Assembly: GCF_012926505.1 (NCBI RefSeq)
Contig: NZ_JABBNT010000003.1
Span: 691,650-755,649 of the forward strand
From: Pacificispira spongiicola
GTDB lineage: Bacteria > Pseudomonadota > Alphaproteobacteria > UBA8366 > Aestuariispiraceae
Length of the DNA stretch: 64,000 nt
Reading direction: 5' to 3'
Below, in pieces: positions 46,118 through 54,576 of the stretch. Each line of letters opens with the position of its first letter. The first letter of the stretch is position 1. Made by a program: the position numbers and the translations under genes. The notes beneath the pieces were generated by a model. It saw nothing but the letters and a program-made list of their open reading frames with translations, did not search any database and was not told the origin of the DNA.

Positions 46118-46213
46118 GGGGGTGGATCCTATCGAATCTGATGGGTAAGAATCGAAGGCCCTATAGCACGCGCCACCCAGACCGTCACGCGGGCAGCGTC
46201 GGGCTTTTACCCC

Positions 46214-47302
46214 TTAGGCGGCGCAGTGGCGCGCGACGGGCAGGATGTTTTTCAGGAACTGCCGCGAACAGGCTTCCCAGGAGAAGTTTTCCGCATGGCG
46301 GCGGCAGACCGCCGGATCGATCTCCAGCGCCTTGATCGCCGCGCGCTGCAGGTCCTCGCTCAACACACCGCAGGGGTGGTCGCCGATCACGTCGACGGGA
46401 CCCGGCACGGGCAGGGCCGCGACCGGCACGCCGGAGGCCAGGGCTTCCAATAGGACAAGGCCGAAGGTGTCGGTGCGGCTGGGGAAGACGAAAACGTCCG
46501 CCGCCGCGTAATGCTGCGCCAAGTCCTCGCCGGTTTTCGGACCCAGGAACTTAACGTCGGGATAGGTCTCTTTCAGCTCTTCCAACTGCGGGCCGCCCCC
46601 GACCACGACCTTTGTGCCGGGCAGGGCGAGATCCAGGAAGGCCCCGATATTCTTTTCCACCGCGACCCGGCCGATATTCATGAAGATCGGACGCGGGAAA
46701 TCCAAAATGTCCTTGGGGCGCGGTCGGAATAGCTCGAGGTCCACGCCGCGCGACCAGAGTTGCAAATTCTGGAAGCCGCGTTCGTCCAGCGCCGTGCGCA
46801 TGGACGGGGTGGTCACCATGGTGACCTCCGCATCGCCATGGAATTTGCGCATCCAGTTATAGGTAATGCCGACCGGCAGGCGGCACCGCGCATGGATGTA
46901 TTCCGGGAATCGCGTGTGGAAGCTGGTGGAAAACGGGTGTTTGCGTTTCTTGCAGAACTTCCGCGCCGCTTGCCCCAGCGGGCCTTCCGTCGCGATATGC
47001 ACGGCGGCGGGCATCAGGCCGTTCAACAGCTTCGGCAAGGCCCAAGCCGCATTCACCGCCAGCCGGATTTCCGGATAGGTCGGGCAGGGCACGGTACGGA
47101 AGCGGTCCGGCCCGATGACATGGACTTCCAGACCCATCCGCTCCAATTCCAGACGCGTGCGGTCCAGGGTGCGGACGACGCCGTTGATCTGCGGCAGCCA
47201 GGCATCGGACACGATGACGAGTCGGCGGCCCGGCACGGCGTCGATTTCGGAAAGAAGGTCGGGATCGGTCGGGGCAGCCCGAAGAGGCATCACAGTCGCC
47301 AT
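46214..47302 (-). CDS. agt: GT4-family glycosyltransferase, Agt-like (glycolipid synthesis)
   Basis: A 362-residue GT-B glycosyltransferase: SDAWLPQINGVVRTLDRT, TSFHTRFPEY, MNIGRVAVEKNI and the donor site VFVFPSRTDTFGLVLLEALA. Placed directly behind a PlcP-like metallophosphoesterase (19-base gap), it matches the plcP-agt pair known in marine and soil alphaproteobacteria. There Agt glycosylates the diacylglycerol released from phospholipids during phosphate starvation. The symbol is inferred from context and the family is broad. Confidence 0.75.
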   Translation of the reverse strand: MATVMPLRAAPTDPDLLSEIDAVPGRRLVIVSDAWLPQINGVVRTLDRTRLELERMGLEVHVIGPDRFRTVPCPTYPEIRLAVNAAWALPKLLNGLMPAAVHIATEGPLGQAARKFCKKRKHPFSTSFHTRFPEYIHARCRLPVGITYNWMRKFHGDAEVTMVTTPSMRTALDERGFQNLQLWSRGVDLELFRPRPKDILDFPRPIFMNIGRVAVEKNIGAFLDLALPGTKVVVGGGPQLEELKETYPDVKFLGPKTGEDLAQHYAAADVFVFPSRTDTFGLVLLEALASGVPVAALPVPGPVDVIGDHPCGVLSEDLQRAAIKALEIDPAVCRRHAENFSWEACSRQFLKNILPVARHCAA

Positions 47303-47321
47303 ATAGTCTCTCTATTCCGGT

Positions 47322-48128
47322 TCAGGCGCCGACGCCGGCGGGGAGGCGTTTGCTGCTGGATACGGCGACCCGTTCCGGCGCATCGGTCCAACGGACGATT
47401 TCCAGCTTCCCGTCGGCGTGTTCGACCAGCGCGGTGCAGCTTTCCACCCAATCGCCGTCGTTGCAGTACAGGATGCCGTCGATCTCGCGCATTTCGGCAT
47501 GATGGATATGGCCGCAGACAACGCCGTCGACACCGCGTTCGCGCGCTTCATGGGCCACGGCGGTTTCGAAATGGCTGATGAATTCGACCGCGTTCTTCAC
47601 CTTCTGTTTCAGGAAGGCGGACAGCGACCAATAGGGCAGCTTCAACCATCGCCGGACGAGATTGAAATAGTGATTGGTCGACAGCAGCACCGTATAGGCC
47701 CAGTCTCCCAGATGGGCGAGCCATTTGGCGTATTTCACGACGGAGTCGAACTTGTCGCCGTGGATGATCAGATAGGTCCGGCCATCCGCGCCTTGGTGGA
47801 TCACCTCGTCCTTTACCAATACGCCGCCGAAGAACAGGTTCGTATAGTCGCGCATGACTTCGTCGTGATTGCCGGGGACATAAATGACCTGGCAGCCCTT
47901 GCGCGATTTCTTCAGGACTTCCTGCACGACCTCGTTCTGGGTTTCGGTCCAGTACCAGGATTTCTTCAGCCGCCAGCCGTCGATGATATCGCCGACCAGA
48001 TAGAGCGTTTCGCATTCCGTATGGCGCAGAAAGTCGAGCAGGAAATCGGCCTTGCATCCGCGCGTTCCCAGATGCGTGTCCGAAATCCAAACCGTGCGGT
48101 ACCGACTGACGCCGCGAAAGCCGTGCAT
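47322..48128 (-). CDS. plcP: PlcP-like metallophosphoesterase (phospholipase C type)
   Basis: A 268-residue calcineurin-like phosphoesterase: WISDTHLGTRGCKADF, LVGDIIDGW, YVPGNHDEVMRDY, IIHGDKFDSVVKYAKWL and VCGHIHHAEMREIDG supply the metal ligands. Automatic annotation often calls this family UDP-2,3-diacylglucosamine diphosphatase. The THLGTRGC start and the adjacent Agt-like gene instead fit PlcP, which cleaves phospholipid head groups to give diacylglycerol. ATG 48128 follows AAGGGACAG. Confidence 0.78.
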   Translation of the reverse strand: MHGFRGVSRYRTVWISDTHLGTRGCKADFLLDFLRHTECETLYLVGDIIDGWRLKKSWYWTETQNEVVQEVLKKSRKGCQVIYVPGNHDEVMRDYTNLFFGGVLVKDEVIHQGADGRTYLIIHGDKFDSVVKYAKWLAHLGDWAYTVLLSTNHYFNLVRRWLKLPYWSLSAFLKQKVKNAVEFISHFETAVAHEARERGVDGVVCGHIHHAEMREIDGILYCNDGDWVESCTALVEHADGKLEIVRWTDAPERVAVSSSKRLPAGVGA

Positions 48129-48247
48129 GGGTCTGTCCCTTCGCTGGGCGGGCCGTATAAATTGCGTTCGGCAGCCGCCCGTTTCGATGGGCCAGTGAAT
48201 ACGGGTGAATTATGAAAGAAATAAGTATTCGTCGGAATTCCGGCGTG

Positions 48248-48269
48248 CCTTCATCTAATTTTCATAATA
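48248..48269 (+). promoter_or_regulatory. possible PHO box
   Basis: Two TTCAT elements (48250-48254 and 48261-48265) repeat with exactly 11-base spacing in an A+T-rich stretch between plcP and the kinase-family gene, the period of PhoB-binding direct repeats (TGTCATnnnn). Only five bases of each repeat match well, so this is a weak call that rests partly on the function of the neighbours. Confidence 0.3.
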
Positions 48270-48370
48270 AAGAAATAGAAACTACACGGCAGCGTCGATT
48301 TCTTACTGTTTTTAGGGATAGGGGTGCGGTTTCTTTGCCCAGGGATTCCAGTCTTGGCGAATCACCTTCC

Positions 48371-49279
48371 ATGGTTCGCAATCGTCGGATAGCGGTCATC
48401 TACAATCCTGTCGCCGGGTTTCGGCAGCGGGGGCGGTTGAAGCGTTTCCTGAAACATCTGCGGCGGCTCGGCCACGAAGTCCTGCTGCGGCGGACGGAAG
48501 GACCGGGGGACGCGACGCTGATTGCCCGCGACTTGGATGCGGACACGGTCGATGCCGTGGTCGCCGCCGGGGGGGACGGGACGATCAACGAGGTCGCGAA
48601 CGGCCTGATCGGACGGGGAATTCCTCTCGCGATCGCGCCCTTGGGCACTGCGAATGTACTGGCGTTCGAAATCGGATTGGGGCTCAACCTGAGACGGGCC
48701 GCCGACCTGCCCGCGCAGGGCGTCGCCGTCGAAATCCGCCCGGCCTTGGCCGACGACCGCGGGTTCCTGCTGATGGTCAGCGCCGGACCGGATGCACGGG
48801 TCGTGGCGTCGGTGAATTCCCGCCTGAAGCGCGTGATCGGGAAAACGGCCTATGTCGTCGCGGCATTGCGTGAAATCGCGCGCGGCCGCTGGCAGCCGAT
48901 CCGCGTCGTCGTCGACGGCACCCCCTATGAGGCCGGTCTCGTCGTGGTGACGCATGCGTCTCACTATGCCGGGCCGTTCGTGATCGCGCCGGAAACGCGG
49001 TTGGGCGACGACAGCGTGACCGTGGTGCTGCTGGAAGGGCGCAAACGGCGGGCGTTGCTGCGCTACGGTCTGGCGCTGCTGACAAGCCGTGTCGCCGGTC
49101 TGCGCGATGCGACGGTGTTGCAAGCTCAATCGGTTCGGATCGATGGGCCCGCGGGGGAGCCGATCCAGTCCGATGGAGATCTGATCGGCGCGGCCCCGAT
49201 CGATATCACGCTCGGCACGAAAACCCTGCATCTGTTGGTTCCCGATGCCGGGCGGGTGATCCGACCCGTATCCGCCTGA
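48371..49279 (+). CDS. diacylglycerol kinase family protein
   Basis: A 302-residue DAGK/YegS-type lipid kinase: VIYNPVAGFRQRGRLKRFL, AAGGDGTINEVANGLI and LAIAPLGTANVLAFEI. It would phosphorylate diacylglycerol or a related lipid. Start at ATG 48371 (MVRNRRIAV), where the conserved fold begins; the frame is open to 48212 but that extension is A+T-rich and looks non-coding. Divergent from plcP, whose product would be its substrate. Confidence 0.88.
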   Translation: MVRNRRIAVIYNPVAGFRQRGRLKRFLKHLRRLGHEVLLRRTEGPGDATLIARDLDADTVDAVVAAGGDGTINEVANGLIGRGIPLAIAPLGTANVLAFEIGLGLNLRRAADLPAQGVAVEIRPALADDRGFLLMVSAGPDARVVASVNSRLKRVIGKTAYVVAALREIARGRWQPIRVVVDGTPYEAGLVVVTHASHYAGPFVIAPETRLGDDSVTVVLLEGRKRRALLRYGLALLTSRVAGLRDATVLQAQSVRIDGPAGEPIQSDGDLIGAAPIDITLGTKTLHLLVPDAGRVIRPVSA

Positions 49280-49403
49280 AATTGCGGGCACTAGCGCCGA
49301 ATCCTAGTTTCTGCTATGAAACAGCGTTTTCGCGGTCCAGAAGGACCGTGTTCGGCAATGAGGGGGAAACGGACACGTTTCCGATAATGACGGGAGAACC
49401 CTG

Positions 49404-49988
49404 ATGCAATTGTCCTCTTTCGGTACGAATCGATCGACATCCATGACATCGTCTCTTCGCTCTATGTCCGCCATGCGCCCCGCGGCAAAACGTGTGGCGG
49501 CGCTTGCTCTCGCGGGCGGCCTTGCCCTGTCCCAAACCGCCTGCACGACGGGGGATGGGGAGCTTTCGACCGACGATAAGGTCGCGATCGTGACGGTGGC
49601 CGGGGCTGTCGTCGGTGGGATCGTCGGCTACCAATTCCTGGGCGGCGAGGATACGCGACTGCTCTGGGCGCTGGGGCTCGGCGCCGCCGGGGCCTATGGC
49701 GGCAAGATGCTGGGCGAACACCTGACCCGGTACGACCGCACCGCGATGCAGGAAACGGCTTATAAATCCCTGACGGAATCCCCGACGGGGGAAACGGCAG
49801 TCTGGCGCAATGGCAATACCGGCACGAATGGGTCGATCACGCCGGTGCGCACCTATCTGGACGCTCAGGGCCGCATCTGTCGCGAATACGATGCGCAGGT
49901 CAATGTGTCGGGGGATACGGTCAGCGGCCGGGAAAAGGCCTGCCTGACGGAAGCCGGGCATTGGGTCGTTTCCGCCACGACCGGGTAA
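49404..49988 (+). CDS. glycine-zipper outer-membrane lipoprotein (RT0821/Lpp0805-like)
   Basis: A 194-residue exported protein. The N-terminus runs through a basic/hydrophobic stretch into a lipobox-like ALSQTAC (Cys ~48). A glycine-rich membrane hairpin follows (VTVAGAVVGGIVGYQFL ... LGLGAAGAYGGKML), then a C-terminal domain (TYLDAQGRICREYDAQV) of the surface-antigen type. Preceded by GGGAGAA. It may start at an internal Met (MSAMRPAAKR), giving a more usual signal length. Confidence 0.8.
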   Translation: MQLSSFGTNRSTSMTSSLRSMSAMRPAAKRVAALALAGGLALSQTACTTGDGELSTDDKVAIVTVAGAVVGGIVGYQFLGGEDTRLLWALGLGAAGAYGGKMLGEHLTRYDRTAMQETAYKSLTESPTGETAVWRNGNTGTNGSITPVRTYLDAQGRICREYDAQVNVSGDTVSGREKACLTEAGHWVVSATTG

Positions 49989-50046
49989 ACTCTGCGGTCC
50001 ACGTGCCCTGTGCCGCGACGCAGCCCTGGAATAGCAATACCAAAAG

Positions 50047-50122
50047 AAAAAAGGCCGCGTCGAAACGCGGCCCAAGTTTAGGGAGGAAACGCCCAATACG
50101 GACGCCTGTTGGCGTCGCAACA
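50047..50122 (-). ncRNA. mmgR: probable small RNA of the suhB/mmgR (alpha-r8) family
   Basis: On the minus strand a compact ~76-base unit can be read: a hairpin GACGCC-AACA-GGCGTC (50116-50101), then the conserved-looking core GGGCGTTTCCTCCCTAAACT (50096-50077), then a terminator GGCCGCGT-TTCG-ACGCGGCC (50072-50053) and six T residues. From memory this matches the alphaproteobacterial suhB/mmgR sRNA, which limits polyhydroxybutyrate storage and base-pairs through its CCUCCC element. Two PhaR-type palindromes lie just upstream in the promoter position, and repression by a PhaR homologue is known for mmgR. The 5' end is estimated. Confidence 0.68.
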
Positions 50123-50143
50123 TGATTAGGCGGATCATGTTGC
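50117..50143. promoter_or_regulatory. perfect 10-bp inverted repeat at the sRNA promoter
   Basis: GCAACATGAT (50117-50126) and ATCATGTTGC (50134-50143) form a perfect dyad with a 7-base centre, lying across the estimated transcription start of the minus-strand sRNA. A possible -10 (CCTAAT, minus strand 50131-50126) falls within it. Confidence 0.5.
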
Positions 50144-50204
50144 ACTGCAAAATATGATGTAGTTTCCAATTGGAATCAAGGACTAGATGCGTATTGCAGT
50201 GCAC
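50140..50204. promoter_or_regulatory. two PhaR-type palindromes
   Basis: TTGCACTGCAA (50140-50150, perfect) and TTGCAGTGCAC (50194-50204, 10 of 11) both contain TGC-N3-GCA, the motif bound by PhaR-type repressors of polyhydroxyalkanoate genes. Between them lies a 12-base palindrome TTCCAATTGGAA (50164-50175). The first site sits where the -35 of the minus-strand sRNA would be. The second is 19 bases from the start of the plus-strand gene at 50223. Confidence 0.6.
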
Positions 50205-50222
50205 AAATGTTAGGCAAGACGG

Positions 50223-52061
50223 GTGAAAAATTTGGCAAAATGGATCGTGGGGTCGCTTTTCGTCGCTTTCCTGTCGCTCTGGTCGCACATGGCGGTGGCG
50301 CAGACTACAAAGGTTCCGATAAGCGCGGCTTTTGACCTGTCATCTGCCTTAACTTTGGACAATTTTTTTTGGCCGGACGCGCGAATGGCCCTGTCCCATG
50401 AGCAATTCACGCGCATTGCCGAGGAAAAAACCGCGTTTTCCGGCCCAGTCGCTCTAACCGCCTTCACCCCGGCGGGATTGTCGATCGGCAAGGCGGACAG
50501 TTTTTCGGGCACGGTTACCCTGTCCGACTTTCGGCTGGAAGCCCGGTCGGGGGCGGGACGGGCCGCACTGACCCTGCCGGATATGACGCTGGGTTTCACC
50601 AGCTATGTCGACCGCCTTGTTCCGGTTCCCGATGCGGAAAGCGTGGTTATCGACCGCCGCGACCGCTTCGTCCTTCTTTTCGGGGTCGGTCGGATATGGC
50701 GGGAGTCGGCGGACCGGGGGCGCAGTCGCTCGCTTCTGCCCGTCAGCTTGGTCGATGCGGAAACCGGGGACGTCTTCGCCGGGCTGGCCAGCTTCCTATA
50801 TGGCGATCGGCGTGGGCCGACGCCTATGGTGTTTCAGTTTTCGCAGGAAACCGCGCCGAAGCGGCATTACGACATCGTCGGCACGGCGACCGTGACCTAT
50901 ACGCCGGGTCCGCTGGCCGGGGCGGAAAGCCGGATCGCGGCGTATGAGACACGTCAATCAACCGCGCCCGTCTATCGCGATTGGGATGTCTTGCTGAACG
51001 AAGTACCGGCACTATCGGGTGTCGATTTCGACGGCTTGTTGGGGGATCAGGGAGATGTGTCGGCCAGCGGCCTGATCCGGGACGGCGTCGTCTATCTGCG
51101 CGGCTGCAACACCCGGGCGGGTCGGTATCCGTTCTGTCGGGACATGCGCCTTGGTCTCGGGGCGATGTCCTTCCCTCTTTTGGGCTTCACCGCCCTGGCC
51201 CATATCGTTCATCGCTACGGCGACGACGTGATGGATATGACGGTCGGCGATCTGGTTCCCGAATTGCGGCGACACCCGAAATGGCGGATTACCCGAGTTT
51301 CGGACCTCATCAATATGGCAAGCGGTCTGGGTGAAACCACGCCGCAGCGTGCCAAGGGAGTGGTCGCGGCCGATGGCGACGCGGCGGCGCTGGATATCCG
51401 AAAGGCGCGCGCCACCACGGATAAAATCGCCGTGGCGTCCGGTTTCCCATCCTATCCCTGGCCACCGGGGGAAGTCTTTCGATATCGGCTTGCGGACAGT
51501 TTCGTTCTGTCATTGGCCATGGACCGCTATTTGAAGGGGGTTATCGGGCCGGATGCATCCTTGCGCTGGGTATTGCAAGACCGCTTGTTCCGGGCGGTCG
51601 GGATTCCCAGGCTTCAGATGCGCATGTCAGCCGGAAACGGGCCCAGCGGCCGCGTGCCGGATATCGGGGAAGGCCTGTTCCCAACGATCGGTGAAACGGT
51701 GCGCCTGATCCGGCTGTTGCGGGATACGCAAACCGGAATACGGCAAACCGGCCTGAGCCGGGAACTGGTGACGGAGGCCCTGGCGACCGAGGCGGAATCC
51801 GGTCTGCCCACTGGGGCGGTTTATCCGGATGGGGGCGGGACGTTCGATCTGGGGTTTTGGCGGCGGCCCTTCCGGTCCGGGCGGGGTTGTCTTGTCCATA
51901 TTCCGGAAACCTTCGGGCGCGGCGGGTCGGTGATCGACTTTATACCGGACGAGCTGACCGCCTTCCGTTTTGCCGACGGTGATCCGGAGAATCCGGCGAC
52001 CCGCGACAGCCGTGTGCTGCGTCAGGCCGCCGATCTCGCCGGGGACTTCTGTCCCCGGTAA
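50223..52061 (+). CDS. exported protein with a degenerate beta-lactamase-type domain
   Basis: A 612-residue protein with a signal peptide (residues 1-26, ending MAVAQTT) and a GTG start. Residues ~30-240 form an unrecognised beta-rich domain. From ~290 it resembles class C beta-lactamase/DD-peptidase-like hydrolases: LGAMSFPLLGFTALAHIVHR, ITRVSDLINMASGL and a YRLADSFVLSLAMDRYL segment. The catalytic Ser316 is present, but the SxxK lysine is replaced (SFPL) and the YxN motif is not intact, so it is probably inactive or has changed chemistry. Four cysteines near 295-305 and the C-terminus fit periplasmic disulphides. Confidence 0.7.
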   Translation: MKNLAKWIVGSLFVAFLSLWSHMAVAQTTKVPISAAFDLSSALTLDNFFWPDARMALSHEQFTRIAEEKTAFSGPVALTAFTPAGLSIGKADSFSGTVTLSDFRLEARSGAGRAALTLPDMTLGFTSYVDRLVPVPDAESVVIDRRDRFVLLFGVGRIWRESADRGRSRSLLPVSLVDAETGDVFAGLASFLYGDRRGPTPMVFQFSQETAPKRHYDIVGTATVTYTPGPLAGAESRIAAYETRQSTAPVYRDWDVLLNEVPALSGVDFDGLLGDQGDVSASGLIRDGVVYLRGCNTRAGRYPFCRDMRLGLGAMSFPLLGFTALAHIVHRYGDDVMDMTVGDLVPELRRHPKWRITRVSDLINMASGLGETTPQRAKGVVAADGDAAALDIRKARATTDKIAVASGFPSYPWPPGEVFRYRLADSFVLSLAMDRYLKGVIGPDASLRWVLQDRLFRAVGIPRLQMRMSAGNGPSGRVPDIGEGLFPTIGETVRLIRLLRDTQTGIRQTGLSRELVTEALATEAESGLPTGAVYPDGGGTFDLGFWRRPFRSGRGCLVHIPETFGRGGSVIDFIPDELTAFRFADGDPENPATRDSRVLRQAADLAGDFCPR

Positions 52062-52071
52062 CGCATTCCGA

Positions 52072-52965
52072 TTACATTGACGGTTCGTCGATTCCGTTCT
52101 GACGGCAGGCGGCGGTCACCGTGTTGCGCAGCAGGCAGGCGATGGTCATCGGCCCGACGCCACCCGGCACCGGCGTGATCGCGGCGGCGACCTTCGACGC
52201 GCCCGCGAAATCGACGTCGCCGACCAGGCGCGTGCCGCCCTCCGGCTTTTCGATGCGGTTGATGCCGACATCGATCACCACCGCGCCGGGTTTCAGCCAT
52301 TCGCCCTTGACCATTTCCGGGCGGCCGACGGCGGCGACGACGATATCCGCCTGTCCCAATTCGGCGGGCAGGTCGGCGGTACGGGAATGGGCCACCGTGA
52401 CGGTGCAGCTTTCCTGCAGCAGCAGGTTGAACATCGGCTTGCCGACGATGTTCGACCGCCCGACGACCACGGCCTTCTTACCGGACAGGGCGCCGCCGAA
52501 ATAATCGCGCAGCAGCAGCAGGCAGCCCAGCGGCGTGCAGGGAACCAGCGCATCGGCGCTGCCGGTGTTAAGGCGCCCGACATTGACGACATGGAAACCG
52601 TCGACATCCTTGTTCGGGTCGATCGCGGCCAGCACGGCCTGTTCGTCGATCTGCTTGGGCAGGGGCAGTTGCACCAGGATGCCGTTCACTTTGGGATCGG
52701 CGTTCAGTTCGTGGACCTTGGCCAGCAAGTCTTCCTGGCTGGTCGTGTCCGGCAGCTTGAATTCGTAGCTTTCCATGCCGGCTTCCAGTGTCTGCTTGCC
52801 CTTGTTGCGGACATAGACCTGACTGGCCGGGTCCTCGCCGACCAGAACGACGGCCAGACCGGGGGTCAGCCCGTGATCGCGTTTCAGGCCCGCGACCGCT
52901 GTCGCCACCCGGTCGCGCAGTCCTGCCGCGAATGCCTTGCCGTCGATGATTGCCGCGTCCGTCAT
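52072..52965 (-). CDS. folD: bifunctional methylenetetrahydrofolate dehydrogenase/cyclohydrolase
   Basis: A 297-residue C1-metabolism enzyme. Catalytic [14 protein letters not shown] (Tyr and Lys), [24 protein letters not shown] and the NADP site [18 protein letters not shown]. Start at ATG 52965 ([17 protein letters not shown]); the upstream open frame covers the next gene. First step of a folate/one-carbon conversion; it is the third gene of a yggT-yggU-folD run. Confidence 0.97.
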   Translation of the reverse strand: MTDAAIIDGKAFAAGLRDRVATAVAGLKRDHGLTPGLAVVLVGEDPASQVYVRNKGKQTLEAGMESYEFKLPDTTSQEDLLAKVHELNADPKVNGILVQLPLPKQIDEQAVLAAIDPNKDVDGFHVVNVGRLNTGSADALVPCTPLGCLLLLRDYFGGALSGKKAVVVGRSNIVGKPMFNLLLQESCTVTVAHSRTADLPAELGQADIVVAAVGRPEMVKGEWLKPGAVVIDVGINRIEKPEGGTRLVGDVDFAGASKVAAAITPVPGGVGPMTIACLLRNTVTAACRQNGIDEPSM

Positions 52966-52987
52966 GATACTTCCCCCGCTAAATCGA

Positions 52988-53308
52988 TTATGCCGTGCCC
53001 AGCGCCGCCAGCACCGGTCCGATACGCGCGGACAGGTCTTTCGGGTCGCCGTGAATGTCGACGACCTTATTGCGGTCCGTCGCACCGGATACGACAGTGA
53101 GCGACGTTTTCGGGCATTTGAACGTCTTGGCCAACAGCTTCAACAGCGCGGCGTTTGCCTTGCCGTCTTCCGGTAGGGCGCGAACTTGAACCTTCAGACG
53201 CTGATTGTCGTCCGAATCCGCCGTGATCCCTTGCAGTCGATCCGTCGATGCCTTCGGCGTCAGGCGGATTGCCAGCCGCACGCCGCTGTCGGTTTCGGTC
53301 AGCAGCAT
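52988..53308 (-). CDS. yggU: YggU family protein (DUF167)
   Basis: A 106-residue conserved protein: [38 protein letters not shown] and [16 protein letters not shown] are the DUF167 signatures. Function unknown; it is widely found next to yggT, as here, where the two genes overlap by one base (TGATG). Confidence 0.93.
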   Translation of the reverse strand: MLLTETDSGVRLAIRLTPKASTDRLQGITADSDDNQRLKVQVRALPEDGKANAALLKLLAKTFKCPKTSLTVVSGATDRNKVVDIHGDPKDLSARIGPVLAALGTA

Positions 53309-53607
53309 CAGAACATGCGATAGAGAAGGCCCTGCAGGATGCTCTGCACGAAGATCAGAATCAGGAACAGGATGATCGGGGAGATATCGACCGGGCCCAG
53401 ATCGGGCATGATCCGCCGGATCGGGCGCAGCACGGGTTCCGTGACGCGGTACAGGAATTCGCCGATCATATAGACGATGCGATTTGATGTATTGACCACG
53501 TTGAACGCGACCAGCCAGCTCAACACCGCCGATGCGATGACCAGCCAGATATAGATATCGATCGCGACCAGGACGATCTTGATCAGAGAGGTGATCACCA
53601 AATCCAT
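53308..53607 (-). CDS. yggT: YggT family membrane protein
   Basis: A 99-residue inner-membrane protein with two hydrophobic helices (ITSLIKIVLVAIDIYIWLVI and ISPIILFLILIFVQSILQG) and the family motif VTEPVLRPIRRIMPDLGPVD. Start at ATG 53607 (MDLVITSLIK). Thought to influence osmotic or envelope functions; the mechanism is unknown. Confidence 0.93.
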   Translation of the reverse strand: MDLVITSLIKIVLVAIDIYIWLVIASAVLSWLVAFNVVNTSNRIVYMIGEFLYRVTEPVLRPIRRIMPDLGPVDISPIILFLILIFVQSILQGLLYRMF

Positions 53608-53688
53608 TGTTTCCAACCCGATTTTCGTTTGCGCCGTCCCAGAAATAGGCGGGGTGCGCCGCGACCGCAAGTCATTGCGATTACCGTC

Positions 53689-53717
53689 TTGACATTGATC
53701 CGCCGCCCGACGATATT
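53689..53717 (+). promoter_or_regulatory. promoter of the tRNA-Ala gene
   Basis: TTGACA (53689-53694), a 17-base spacer, then GATATT (53712-53717), about 48 bases ahead of the tRNA. The -35 is perfect and the -10 matches 4 of 6 positions. Confidence 0.65.
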
Positions 53718-53764
53718 CCGCGCGCTTTCGGGACGGGGTTCCACCGGGTTCCGGGGGCGCGTGT

Positions 53765-53840
<76 letters not shown>

Positions 53841-53845
53841 TTATC

Positions 53846-53874
53846 AAACCCCTCGCCTTACCGGCGAGGGGTTT
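53846..53874 (+). terminator. terminator after tRNA-Ala
   Basis: A perfect 12-base stem AAACCCCTCGCC (53846-53857) / GGCGAGGGGTTT (53863-53874) with a 5-base loop, beginning 6 bases past the tRNA CCA. The T run is short but the A/T base of the stem supports termination, and it may also serve the convergent lipoprotein gene. Confidence 0.85.
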
Positions 53875-53900
53875 GTCATTTCAGGCTGAATTTTCGCGGA

Positions 53901-54494
53901 TCAGCGCAGGAAGGCGCCGAAATACTTATCCAGCGCGCCTTCCATCTGACTGTCCAGATCGGCGGCCATTTCTTCCGTCATTTTGTACCAGATACCCTCG
54001 CGCTCGTTCAGCGTGACGTCCTCCGCCACCGTGCGTTTGCGTTCCACGGTGCTATTGGACCCGGCGGTCTTGCCCAAGCTGGGATTGGCGGCGCTCATCT
54101 CCACGACCAGTTTCGCCTCGTAGCGTTCGCCCTGATCGACGGTCAGCAGCCCCGTCAGGCCGGTCGACTTGTTCAGCGGCACCTCGATCACCGGCGCTTC
54201 GCGGATGGTGAAGACCAGTTCGCCATCGTTGCCTACAGCCTTCAGGCGGTCGCGCGCCCAGTTGGCGGCCATGCGCATCGGCGGTACCGGGAATTCGCCT
54301 TCGACGTGATCCGGCGTGCCCGGCGATTGATAGGCCTGCACGACCGTGATCTTCGCGACGTCCAATGCGATTTCCGGCCGGTGCCGAAACGTAATGTCGG
54401 CATAGCGCGGTACGGAAACCTGCGTTTCGCAGGCGGCGAGCGCCAGACCCAGGCCCAGGCTCATCCCCGCGATCATGAAGTGACGCCGTTGCAT
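53901..54494 (-). CDS. hypothetical lipoprotein
   Basis: A 197-residue protein with a lipoprotein signal (MQRRHFMIAGMSLGLGLALA, then ACET with the lipidated Cys at ~22). The mature part has no recognised motif: VSVPRYADITFRHRPEIALD, MRMAANWARDRLKAVG, RTVAEDVTLNEREGIWYKMT. Likely periplasmic-facing membrane lipoprotein. Transcribed alone, convergent with the tRNA gene. Confidence 0.8.
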   Translation of the reverse strand: MQRRHFMIAGMSLGLGLALAACETQVSVPRYADITFRHRPEIALDVAKITVVQAYQSPGTPDHVEGEFPVPPMRMAANWARDRLKAVGNDGELVFTIREAPVIEVPLNKSTGLTGLLTVDQGERYEAKLVVEMSAANPSLGKTAGSNSTVERKRTVAEDVTLNEREGIWYKMTEEMAADLDSQMEGALDKYFGAFLR

Positions 54495-54576
54495 TCGATT
54501 TCCCCCTTCTCTTGGTGCCGTTTAACGGTCCCGTCCCATCGTCCGTGAAAAAGATACAATCCGCTTCGGGGCGAAA

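Noticed and set aside
47322..48128. UDP-2,3-diacylglucosamine diphosphatase (lpxH)
   Set aside because: Possible from the fold, but it is away from the lipid A genes, next to an Agt-like gene, and opens with the THLGTRGC pattern I associate with PlcP; kept as the main alternative.
50223..52061. active class C beta-lactamase or DD-peptidase
   Set aside because: The SxxK lysine and YxN motif are missing and a large extra domain is present.
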